A stretch of 64,000 nt of DNA from Carbonactinospora thermoautotrophica (GTDB lineage Bacteria > Actinomycetota > Actinomycetes > Streptomycetales > Carbonactinosporaceae): assembly GCF_001543895.1 (NCBI RefSeq), contig NZ_JYIJ01000019.1, forward strand, positions 496,001 to 560,000. Direction: 5' to 3'. Positions within the stretch are counted from its first letter, which is position 1; each line of letters starts with the position of its first letter. Of this stretch, positions 26,587 to 34,291 are shown piece by piece. A program made the position numbers and the translations under genes. Under the pieces are notes generated by a model, which saw nothing but the letters and a program-made list of their open reading frames with translations, did not search any database and was not told the DNA's origin.

Positions 26587-28410
26587 ATGTCCACATCTGC
26601 CGACACACCACCGGCATTAGAGGTACCGGGGAACTTGGCCGCGGCGGTGCTGCGGCTTTCCGAGAAGGACCGGCGACGCTTCTCCGAAGCGCTGGGGCAG
26701 CTCCACGCCGTGAACGCCCAGCTCTGGGAAGCCGAGGACCTGGCCCGCGACTCCGCGCTACCACTCCCCCAGCTCGGGAGGTACAAGCGCCGCATCGACC
26801 TGCTCAACCAGGAGCGCAACCGGCTCATCGAGCGGATCGACCTGTCCCTGACCGGCCTGGGGCACGACGCGGCCAACGATGCGCCGCTGCACACCGAAAC
26901 CCTCGGCTCGGCGCTCGACCGTCTGTCCGTGCTCACCCTCCGGCTCTTCCACACCGCCCGCGCCGCCAGGGACTCGGTCGGGATCTCGCGGTCACGCCTG
27001 CCCGCGCTGCGAACGCAGCTCGATCAGTTACGCACCGGCCTGGACGCACTGGTGGCGGAGGTGACGGCCGGGACGCGCCGCCTGCCGTCCGGGCAGCGCT
27101 TCAAGCTGTACGGGCGCGAGGCAACCGTCCGCGAACCGGTCCGGGTCAGCCCGAACATCGACCAGGTCATCGCGTTCGGCGGGCTGAGCGAGTGCGGAAA
27201 GAGCAGTTCCGCGCAGTACCTGCGGTACGCCACCGGCACGTACCGCTTCAAGATCGGCTACCTGCTGGATTCCGCCGTCGTCCGCGCCGGTCTCGCCGAC
27301 CCGTACCTGCTGCCGAGCGAGCAGCAGGCGGAGCTGCTGCTCGCGGAGCTGAACAGGTTCGCCGACGCGCACGCCGAGGCGCGCCGGTTCACGATCGAGA
27401 GCGTCCACGACGACCGGCTCATCGCCGCGCTCAAGCGACACCTGGGCGGGCGGCTGCGCATCGTGTACCTCGACGTCCCCTTCCCCGTCCGCGTCCGGCG
27501 TGCCCGCGTGCCGGAAGCCGCCGTGCGCGCCAAGGACCAGGTCAAGACCGACCGGGGGGCGCACCGCGTGGCGAACATCGCCGACCACCTGGTGAACAAC
27601 TCGGGTACCGTCCACAGCCTGCGTGCCCGGCTACGCGTGATCGCCGCACCAGCGCAGCCAATCCCGGTACGGACCAGCCCCGTGCCCGCGCTCGGCCTGC
27701 CGGCCGACGTGACCGAAGCCGTGGAGCGATCCGTCGCAGCCCTGGGCGGGGACGACATCGGGCTCGTCGCCTTGACCGGGAGCGCCGCTGAAGGCGGTTG
27801 GTCGCGAGGCTGGTCCGACCTCGACCTCCTGGTCGTCGCCGAGCAGCGATGCGCGCCAGCCGTCGAGGAGGCCGTACGGGGCCTACGCCGGTCCCTCGCC
27901 GAGCCCGACCCGGTCAAGGTCGCCCTGACCCTGGTCACGCCCGCCGAGGTCGCCGCCCGCGCGGTGCAGCCCCGCGTGCTCTACAGCCTCTGGCGGATCG
28001 GCTCCGGGCAGCACCCTGTCCTGCACGTGCGGCCGGACCTGCGGCTGCCCCGCGTCGAGCCGGACGAGGTCGCCCTCGCCGCCGAGCGGGAGCTGCCCGT
28101 TGTGGTCGTCACACTGCGCCGGCTGCGGGCGCTGGCCGGAACCGACCGGTTCGACCTGCGCGCCACGTACAAGCATCTGCTGCTCGTCTGCCGCCTCGCC
28201 CTGCACATCCAGGGTCATTGGGTGCCTGACCAGGAGGAGGTCGTCCCGGCCGCCCGGCGGGAACTCGACGGCCTCTCCGGTTTCGAGGTGCCGCCCCTAA
28301 CCACGGTGCGGGACGCCTACGTGACCGGGACGGAGGAGCGGGTGACCGACGCCGTGCTCGCGGCGGCTGACGAGCTCCTCGACTGGTACGAGCATCAGCT
28401 CATCGCCTGA
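26587..28410 (+). CDS. Three-domain fusion: DUF4254-like, P-loop kinase, nucleotidyltransferase
   Basis: 607 aa. Residues ~25-95 resemble DUF4254 (LGQLHAVNAQLWEAEDLARD, RRIDLLNQERNRLIERID). Residues ~190-350 are a P-loop kinase with Walker A GGLSECGKSS (198-207), DSAVVRAG and IVYLDVPFPVRVRRAR. Residues ~375-600 are a MNT-type nucleotidyltransferase with GS (398-399) and the metal pair SDLDLL (Asp411, Asp413). The frame is continuous with no internal ribosome site. Kinase and nucleotidyltransferase in one chain suggest phosphorylation followed by NMP transfer on one metabolite. ATG26587 starts 28 bases after the previous gene. Confidence 0.75.
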   Translation: MSTSADTPPALEVPGNLAAAVLRLSEKDRRRFSEALGQLHAVNAQLWEAEDLARDSALPLPQLGRYKRRIDLLNQERNRLIERIDLSLTGLGHDAANDAPLHTETLGSALDRLSVLTLRLFHTARAARDSVGISRSRLPALRTQLDQLRTGLDALVAEVTAGTRRLPSGQRFKLYGREATVREPVRVSPNIDQVIAFGGLSECGKSSSAQYLRYATGTYRFKIGYLLDSAVVRAGLADPYLLPSEQQAELLLAELNRFADAHAEARRFTIESVHDDRLIAALKRHLGGRLRIVYLDVPFPVRVRRARVPEAAVRAKDQVKTDRGAHRVANIADHLVNNSGTVHSLRARLRVIAAPAQPIPVRTSPVPALGLPADVTEAVERSVAALGGDDIGLVALTGSAAEGGWSRGWSDLDLLVVAEQRCAPAVEEAVRGLRRSLAEPDPVKVALTLVTPAEVAARAVQPRVLYSLWRIGSGQHPVLHVRPDLRLPRVEPDEVALAAERELPVVVVTLRRLRALAGTDRFDLRATYKHLLLVCRLALHIQGHWVPDQEEVVPAARRELDGLSGFEVPPLTTVRDAYVTGTEERVTDAVLAAADELLDWYEHQLIA

Positions 28411-28443
28411 CCACATCACCACCAACGACGGAGAGGTGTCCTC

Positions 28444-29028
28444 ATGGAGGCTTCCCCGACGTCCGCCAACGCCCAGGGCGCTTTCCGGGCCCGCGTCGTC
28501 GAGCGGCTCGGCGTGTCCGGCGTCGGCCGGCGGGAACGCATCGTCCACACCCTCGACGGACTGGAAGACACGGCGACGGCCCGCCAGCTCCAGGACTGCT
28601 GCGCGGAACTCTGGGACAGGTGCCGCGGGCAGGTACCGGGGCTGGCCGGGATTGACTACCTGCTGGGCCTCGACGCGGGCGGCATCCTGCCTACGGTCGG
28701 CTTGGCCCTAATAAGCGGCTTGCCGTACAAGATCGCGTGGAAACTGCGGCTCCCGTTGCCGGGCGCGGTCCACTTCGTCGAACCCCACGCGACCCGACCG
28801 GACGTCTACGCGTACGGCATCGAGACCGGCCGGCGGGTCCTGCTCGTCGACGACGAGGTGACGACCGGGTACACGCTGGCCAACCTGGCGGCGAGGCTGC
28901 GCGAGGCCGGGGCCGAGCCGGTCGGCGCAGCCTGCCTGGTGGAGGACACGCGGTTCGGCGCGCGGGACCTGCTGGCGGCAGCCGGCGTGCCACTGGTCAG
29001 CCTGCTCGTCCTGGACGGTGCGGCATGA
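28444..29028 (+). CDS. Phosphoribosyltransferase
   Basis: 194 aa. Type I PRTase fold with the PRPP loop VLLVDDEVTTGYT at 132-144 and the PPi loop near LGLDAGGILPTVG (~74-86). Closest in layout to orotate or xanthine/adenine PRTases; the base cannot be told. Overlaps the GT9 gene by 4 bases (ATGA). Confidence 0.85.
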   Translation: MEASPTSANAQGAFRARVVERLGVSGVGRRERIVHTLDGLEDTATARQLQDCCAELWDRCRGQVPGLAGIDYLLGLDAGGILPTVGLALISGLPYKIAWKLRLPLPGAVHFVEPHATRPDVYAYGIETGRRVLLVDDEVTTGYTLANLAARLREAGAEPVGAACLVEDTRFGARDLLAAAGVPLVSLLVLDGAA

Positions 29029-30218
29029 CCGGCACCGGGTTGTTCTTCCACTCCGGCCGGGAGCCGTTCCGGGCCGACTCGCTGTGCGGGCGACCGCTCG
29101 GATACGACCGCGATATGTTCGATCCCGGGGCACGCCTGCCGGTCCACGGCGACCCGCACCTGAGCCGGGCGCTCGCCGGCTGCGACGAGGTCGCCGTCCA
29201 CTTCCCCACGCCCAAGCTCGGCGACACGCTGCTCGCCCTCGGAGCCGTACGGGCGCTCTGGGACTGGGCTCGGATGTGCCGGCCGTGCCGCCGCCCGGTG
29301 TTCCGCCTCGTGGGACCGCAGGCTCGCCTGCTCGCCGCCGCGATCTTCTTCCGCTCGGAAGCCGGCGGCGTCCCGGTCACGACCGGTGCTCCGGCCACGC
29401 CGGCCCGTCGTGTCGTCATCGGGGACGCTGAGGGCGTCGTCCAGGCGCGTGGTTGGCCCGGCACCGGGACCTACCTCGTCGTCGATCCCACGCGAACGCC
29501 ATGCTGGCTGGCCGGCGGGATCGCCCACCCGTACCTGCCGGATCGCTACTACCTCGCGATAGAGCGGCACCTGGCCGTGCGGCTCCCGGGGGAGCCGCCG
29601 TTCCAGCCCGGCGTCTGGCTGCCGTCCGGCCGGCTCGCCGTTGCGTTGAAGGAGCGGGAGGTGCTCGGGCTGGACACGATCGCGGCCGTCACCGCGACGA
29701 GTTGGCCCGCGCGCAAGGACTACACCGCCAACCGGTATCTCCGGGTCGCCGAAGAACTGTCGGCGCGCACGGGACGGAGGTTCCACCTCCTCCTCGTCGG
29801 CGGACAGGACCAGCCCGGACCAGGTCGGCTTTCCAGCGACGGCCGCATGGAGGTCGCCGATCTCGGTGCCGCGCCGCGTGACGAGCTCGTGCCCGTCTTC
29901 GCCCGGTGCGGGCTTGTCCTGGGCAATGACACCGGGCTCACCCACCTGGCGGCCATGAGCCGCAAGCGGCTCTCGGGCGGCGCGCCGGAGGTGATCGGCC
30001 TGTACGCCCGTCACAGCCACTCCAAGTGGCGTACCGGCCTCCCCAACCACCACGCCGTCGCCACCGGCTTCTCCGAACTCATGCACCGCGAGGACCGCTG
30101 TCCGGTGCGGGACCAGATCGACGACTGCGCATACGGCGCGGCAGCGGACCTCGACACCGTCGGACCGGAGTTCGTGGCCGACGCGGTACTGCGCACCGTT
30201 CTGGAGCTGGCACGGTGA
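29025..30218 (+). CDS. GT9 (heptosyltransferase-like) glycosyltransferase
   Basis: 397 aa. GT-B fold: VHFPTPKLGDTLLALGAVRAL at the N-lobe, and the C-lobe site LVLGNDTGLTHLAAM, the GT9 hallmark. Family members use ADP-heptose or related donors; actinomycetes have no LPS, so a secondary metabolite, nucleoside or cell-wall acceptor is likely. Overlaps both neighbours by 4 bases, so it is a fixed member of the operon. Confidence 0.8.
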   Translation: MTGTGLFFHSGREPFRADSLCGRPLGYDRDMFDPGARLPVHGDPHLSRALAGCDEVAVHFPTPKLGDTLLALGAVRALWDWARMCRPCRRPVFRLVGPQARLLAAAIFFRSEAGGVPVTTGAPATPARRVVIGDAEGVVQARGWPGTGTYLVVDPTRTPCWLAGGIAHPYLPDRYYLAIERHLAVRLPGEPPFQPGVWLPSGRLAVALKEREVLGLDTIAAVTATSWPARKDYTANRYLRVAEELSARTGRRFHLLLVGGQDQPGPGRLSSDGRMEVADLGAAPRDELVPVFARCGLVLGNDTGLTHLAAMSRKRLSGGAPEVIGLYARHSHSKWRTGLPNHHAVATGFSELMHREDRCPVRDQIDDCAYGAAADLDTVGPEFVADAVLRTVLELAR

Positions 30219-31468
30219 CCCGGCTGTTCCGGCTGGCAGCCCCGAGGCGGTACACGGCCAACTGGGTCACGGCACTGGACGTGGCACGCCGGCCCTTCCT
30301 GCTCAAGTACACCCGGGACGCGGCCGAGGCCTGGGAGGAGGCCCGCGGCCACACCGCGATCCGCGACCACTACCGGGTGCCCGCCCGGTACGCCAGCGTG
30401 CCCCTGCCACGCGGCCGGCTGACGCTGCTAGAACGGGTCGGTGCCAGCGGCCGGGACGAGGGACTGTTACTGGACCTGCTGAACGCAGCCGACGACACCG
30501 ATCCCGAGATCGCCCAGCCGGCGCAGCGGACGTTGGCCGAGTACCTGCGGCAGATGACCGGCGTGTACCGCCGGGTCATGCTCGCCACGGCGCGGCAGAC
30601 ACCGCCGGCCCAGCTCGTCCGCAAGCTGTATTGGGACCGGGCCGCACCCGGCGGTCGCCTGGACCAGTACTACGCGGGCCGTGACTTCCTCGTGGCCGAC
30701 GGCCTGGTGGACGTACCGGTCAGCCGGTTCCACGAGTACCAGCTGACGATCAACGGAGAGGCGTACCGGCTCGACTGGGACGCGTTCCGGCACGAGCTGC
30801 GGGCCCTGTTCGCCCGCGACGAGCCAGTGTGGTCCGCCATCACTCAGGGCGACCCGACCGACGTGAACCTCGCCGTGCCGCTCGCGTGGCTCGACCTCGA
30901 CACCGGCGGCCGCAACGCCCTCGCCGGGGAGTTCGCCAACTTTCTCTGGTACATGGCGTTCCTCGGCGGCTACCTCGTGCCGCGCCATAACCCGGCCGCC
31001 TTCATCGACCACCCGTGCACCTTCGCGCGAATCCCGGACAACGCGCCTGAACTTCGGGTCCTGGACGTGGACCACCGCCGCCGGTCCATGATCGCGGACC
31101 TGGCATTGCGCCCAGCGCCCGCCCGCCGGTACGCGATCGCCACCTACTGGCGGGAGGTGGTCGAGCCCGTCAGTGCGGAGCTGGGATTCACCGACCGGAT
31201 CGACCAGATGATCAGGCCTTACCTGGCCATGCGCATCATCGCCGTCCACAACCTGGCCGACCTCGAACCCCGGGACCGCCTGGTGCTTCTCCTCGCGCTG
31301 GTGCTCTGCATGAGCGGGCGCTTCTCCGCCGCGAGGTTTTTCCATCTGGAGGACGCATGGGCACCCAGCGCCGACCGCTGCACGGAACCGCCGCCCTCGT
31401 CACCGGGGCCGCGGGAGGCATCGGCTCCGCCATCGCTGTACGGCTCGCCGGGGACGGCGCGCGTGTGA
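30215..31468 (+). CDS. Kinase-fold (APH-like) protein
   Basis: 417 aa. The centre has a phosphotransferase-like active region AITQGDPTDVNLAVPLAWLDLDTGGRN, comparable to HGD-x-x-x-x-N ... D-x-D of APH kinases but with Gln for His. N-lobe pieces: FLLKYTRDAAEAWEEARGH. The last ~37 residues (after FHLEDA) are read out of frame inside the SDR gene and look non-native, so the true C-terminus may have been lost or shifted. GTG30215 overlaps the GT9 stop. Confidence 0.65.
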   Translation: MTRLFRLAAPRRYTANWVTALDVARRPFLLKYTRDAAEAWEEARGHTAIRDHYRVPARYASVPLPRGRLTLLERVGASGRDEGLLLDLLNAADDTDPEIAQPAQRTLAEYLRQMTGVYRRVMLATARQTPPAQLVRKLYWDRAAPGGRLDQYYAGRDFLVADGLVDVPVSRFHEYQLTINGEAYRLDWDAFRHELRALFARDEPVWSAITQGDPTDVNLAVPLAWLDLDTGGRNALAGEFANFLWYMAFLGGYLVPRHNPAAFIDHPCTFARIPDNAPELRVLDVDHRRRSMIADLALRPAPARRYAIATYWREVVEPVSAELGFTDRIDQMIRPYLAMRIIAVHNLADLEPRDRLVLLLALVLCMSGRFSAARFFHLEDAWAPSADRCTEPPPSSPGPREASAPPSLYGSPGTARV

Positions 31469-32127
31469 TCCTCAACCACCTGGACAGTCCTGGGGAAGCC
31501 GAGTCCCTCGCCGAGGAGATCAGGCGACGCGGCGGGCAGGCGCTGCCGCTCCAGGCAGACGTCCGCGACGCCGGGCAGGTGCGCGCGTTGCGGGAGGCGG
31601 CGGAGGCCGCCTTCGGTCCCGTGACGGTTGTCGTGAGCAACGCGGGCGCATACCCGCGCATCCCGTGGGAGGACGTCGATGTGGTCGCCTGGGAGGACGG
31701 GCTGCGCACCAACCTCACCTCCCACTACCTCGTCGCCCGCGAGTTCACCCCCGGTATGCGGGCCGCCGGCGGCGGAGCGCTCGTCACCATCGGTAGCGTC
31801 CTCGCCCGCGTGGGCAGGCACGACCTCGCCCCGTACATCAGCGCCAAGGCCGGGCTCGAAGGGCTCACCCGCGCGCTGGCCCGCGAACTCGGCCCGCACG
31901 GGGTGCGCGTCAACTGCGTCGCGCCCGGCTCTATCGAGGTGCCCGCCGAGCAGGCGGTCGTACCCGACCACGCCGCGATGATCGAACGGCAGCTCGCCCG
32001 TCAGTGCCTGAAACGACGTGGCCGGCCCGAGGACGTCGCGGGAGCCGTCGCGTTCCTCGCCGGCCCGGACAGCGCCTTCGTCACCGGCCAGACCCTTCAC
32101 GTGGACGGAGGCTGGTTCCTTGGCTGA
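31357..32127 (+). CDS. Short-chain dehydrogenase/reductase
   Basis: 256 aa, classical SDR. NAD(P) loop TGAAGGIG at ~17-24, SNAGAYPR, catalytic Ser in TIGSV, Tyr-x-x-x-Lys in YISAKAG, and C-terminal FVTGQTLHVDGG. It oxidises or reduces a hydroxyl/keto group, probably on the cluster's sugar or nucleoside. ATG31357 follows GGAGG, within the last 112 bases of the previous frame. Confidence 0.9.
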   Translation: MGTQRRPLHGTAALVTGAAGGIGSAIAVRLAGDGARVILNHLDSPGEAESLAEEIRRRGGQALPLQADVRDAGQVRALREAAEAAFGPVTVVVSNAGAYPRIPWEDVDVVAWEDGLRTNLTSHYLVAREFTPGMRAAGGGALVTIGSVLARVGRHDLAPYISAKAGLEGLTRALARELGPHGVRVNCVAPGSIEVPAEQAVVPDHAAMIERQLARQCLKRRGRPEDVAGAVAFLAGPDSAFVTGQTLHVDGGWFLG

Positions 32128-32695
32128 GCCCGCAATCCACCTGATGCGCCACGGCCACAGCCAAGGCACCCCGGCCACGACGGAGGTCCACGCCGCACCC
32201 GACTGGCCGCTCAGCCCGGCCGGGATCGCCCAGGTCGAGGCCGCTGCCGCGCACCTGCCACCCGGTGTGCGCGCGATCGTCTCCAGCGCCCTGCCTCGCG
32301 CCCGGCGGACCGCGCGGATCCTCGCCCACGTCACCGGCCTGCCCGTGGTCGGGCAGACACCGTTGCTGGACGAGTGGCGCTCGCCGAGCAGCGTCCACAA
32401 CGTCGCGGCCTCCGATTACCCGGCCGGGTACCGCGCCTGGAGGTGCCGACGCGTCGCCGAGCCCCACCTCGCCTACGAGGACGGGGAAAGTCTCCTCGAC
32501 CTCATGGCCCGAGCCAACCGGGCGCGTGGCTGGCTCATCGGCTGTGCCGCGAGACACGGCACGCTGCTCGCCGTCTCGCACAAGCTGCTCATGGGCGTGC
32601 TTCTCCGGCTGGACCAGGGACCGGAAGCCTTCGAGCTCGCCAGCCGGGACGACTGGGAGTTCACGGAGATCCGCCCGTTCACGGACGCGGGATGA
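32120..32695 (+). CDS. Histidine-phosphatase-family protein
   Basis: 191 aa. Phosphoglycerate-mutase-like fold: LMRHGHSQ with the phospho-His at residue ~11, SSALPRARRTARIL, and AVSHKLLMGVLL for the second His. It removes phosphate from a small molecule. Start TTG32120 overlaps the SDR stop by 8 bases. Last gene of the cluster; the next frame is 103 bases on and differs in composition. Confidence 0.85.
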   Translation: MAEPAIHLMRHGHSQGTPATTEVHAAPDWPLSPAGIAQVEAAAAHLPPGVRAIVSSALPRARRTARILAHVTGLPVVGQTPLLDEWRSPSSVHNVAASDYPAGYRAWRCRRVAEPHLAYEDGESLLDLMARANRARGWLIGCAARHGTLLAVSHKLLMGVLLRLDQGPEAFELASRDDWEFTEIRPFTDAG

Positions 32696-32798
32696 TCACA
32701 TCGAGAGGGAGGGTCCGCTCCTTCGCTGGCCATGGGGGTCGGTGTCCGGGTGGGGCCTGGCCGGGACGCGATGACGTCCTAGGCAGCAGAATCTACGC

Positions 32799-34091
32799 AT
32801 GGTCGCGATCATTCACTGTGACGAGGAGGAAGCCAGGTTCCTGCGGGAGCGGCGGTCCAGGCCGGAGGACCTTGAGCGTGGCTGGGAGACGACGCGATCG
32901 GCCGCCGTCTGGAAGGGGACGCACATCGCGTTGATCGTTACGGAGGACAAACCGCAGAACCCGGCAATCGCTTACGTCGGTCGTGTCTCCGTTGGGCGAC
33001 AGCATGGAACTTTGGAACGCGACCTGACGGTGACGCAGGTGCATGCGCTTGAGTGGCCGGTGCCCTTGGATGAACTCGCACAAGCTCTACCCTCGCGTGT
33101 ACGCGCACTCGCCTACAAGGCGGAGCCGCTGCCGAAGCGCAGCGGAGAAATCCTGTTGGACGTTCTAACAGGGCTACGGCCAGAACTGACCCTGGTATTG
33201 GAGTCGCTGCAACAACGCAAACCACCGATCGTAGTCCGTAACGCTGCCGCCAGACTTCTCGCGTTCGAGCGCGACGCCATAGGCGTGGCGTTGCAGATGG
33301 CAGACTTCGACCGGTCGCTGCTCGAAGAGGCTCAACTGCCGGAGACGTTGGATGGGCCACTGGGATCCTTCCTTAACTATATGCCGGTTTATGGAGCTCA
33401 TGAGGATGAGTTGATCAACCATGATGCGGCGAGGTTCCTCGACTGGATGGGAGAAGACACCAATCACAGAGGGTGGCGTGTCTATGCCAAGGGGAAGCAG
33501 CGTCTTTTCATCGGCAATGTGAACCGCAAGCCAGCCGAGGAAACGCTCGGTGTCGACCTGATCTACTACCACGTACAACGGCAGAGCTTCGTTCTCGTTC
33601 AATATAAGGAGATAACGCCTGACGGCAACGATTGGTCGTACTACCCTTCCACAGACCGCGACCTCGATTCACAGCTACAGCGCATGCATGCGGTGGACGA
33701 AGCTTGCCGGAAAAGCATAAAGAATCCGAATGACTACCGTTTGTCCGAAACTCCGTGTTGGCTGAAGCTTTGCCGCGCAAACGGTTATATTCCAAGGACA
33801 AGCGAACTCATTCTCGGCATGTACCTGCCCCACGACTTCTTCAGACAGCTTCGGGGCGAAGATATCGGATGGTTCGGGTACAAAACCGTCCCTCGTTACT
33901 TGGACAACACCGCATTCACCCAACTTGTCTGCGACGGCTGGATCGGCAGCGCGGGGACTGGCGACGATCTTGTACGGGAGCAGATCGACGCGAGCCAGGC
34001 CTGGGGCCGAGATCTTATCTTCGCTGTGCTGTTGGGAGAATCTCCGTTCAAGGGTGAGCGGATCAAGCAGCGTCTGGTTAGATTCTTCTGA
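32799..34091 (+). CDS. Unknown protein with nuclease-like core
   Basis: 430 aa, no family recognised. Residues ~200-275 have a PD-(D/E)xK-like pattern: acidic helix HEDELINHDAARFLDW, then strand GVDLIYY (Asp253), and VLVQYKEI with Gln268-Tyr-Lys270 in the place of (D/E)xK, as in Mrr-type enzymes. Sequence here is richer in A+T than either side, a sign of separate origin. It converges on the helicase operon and ends 200 bases from it. I infer a possible nuclease effector for that system; this is not proven. Confidence 0.6.
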   Translation: MVAIIHCDEEEARFLRERRSRPEDLERGWETTRSAAVWKGTHIALIVTEDKPQNPAIAYVGRVSVGRQHGTLERDLTVTQVHALEWPVPLDELAQALPSRVRALAYKAEPLPKRSGEILLDVLTGLRPELTLVLESLQQRKPPIVVRNAAARLLAFERDAIGVALQMADFDRSLLEEAQLPETLDGPLGSFLNYMPVYGAHEDELINHDAARFLDWMGEDTNHRGWRVYAKGKQRLFIGNVNRKPAEETLGVDLIYYHVQRQSFVLVQYKEITPDGNDWSYYPSTDRDLDSQLQRMHAVDEACRKSIKNPNDYRLSETPCWLKLCRANGYIPRTSELILGMYLPHDFFRQLRGEDIGWFGYKTVPRYLDNTAFTQLVCDGWIGSAGTGDDLVREQIDASQAWGRDLIFAVLLGESPFKGERIKQRLVRFF

Positions 34092-34108
34092 TCACAAGCC
34101 GAGAGCTG

Positions 34109-34134
34109 TCCCGGATCCCGAGGTGGGTCCGGGA
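34109..34134. terminator. Terminator hairpin between convergent genes
   Basis: TCCCGGATCCC, 5-base loop, GGGTCCGGGA: ten pairs with one bulged T. It lies 17 bases after the stop of the unknown gene and about 160 bases past the helicase stop. Confidence 0.55.
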
Positions 34135-34291
34135 TAACTGCCGCTACTCGCGCCACGGGCATGAGGCAGTCCCACTGACGCGGGCGGTGGGTGGCCAGGG
34201 GTCCGAGTGCGGCGGCGAAGATCGCGTGCGTGCAGCGCTCGGCAAGCGCCACCACCCGCACCTGCGGGGTGCCACTCCTCAGCTCCGGGTC

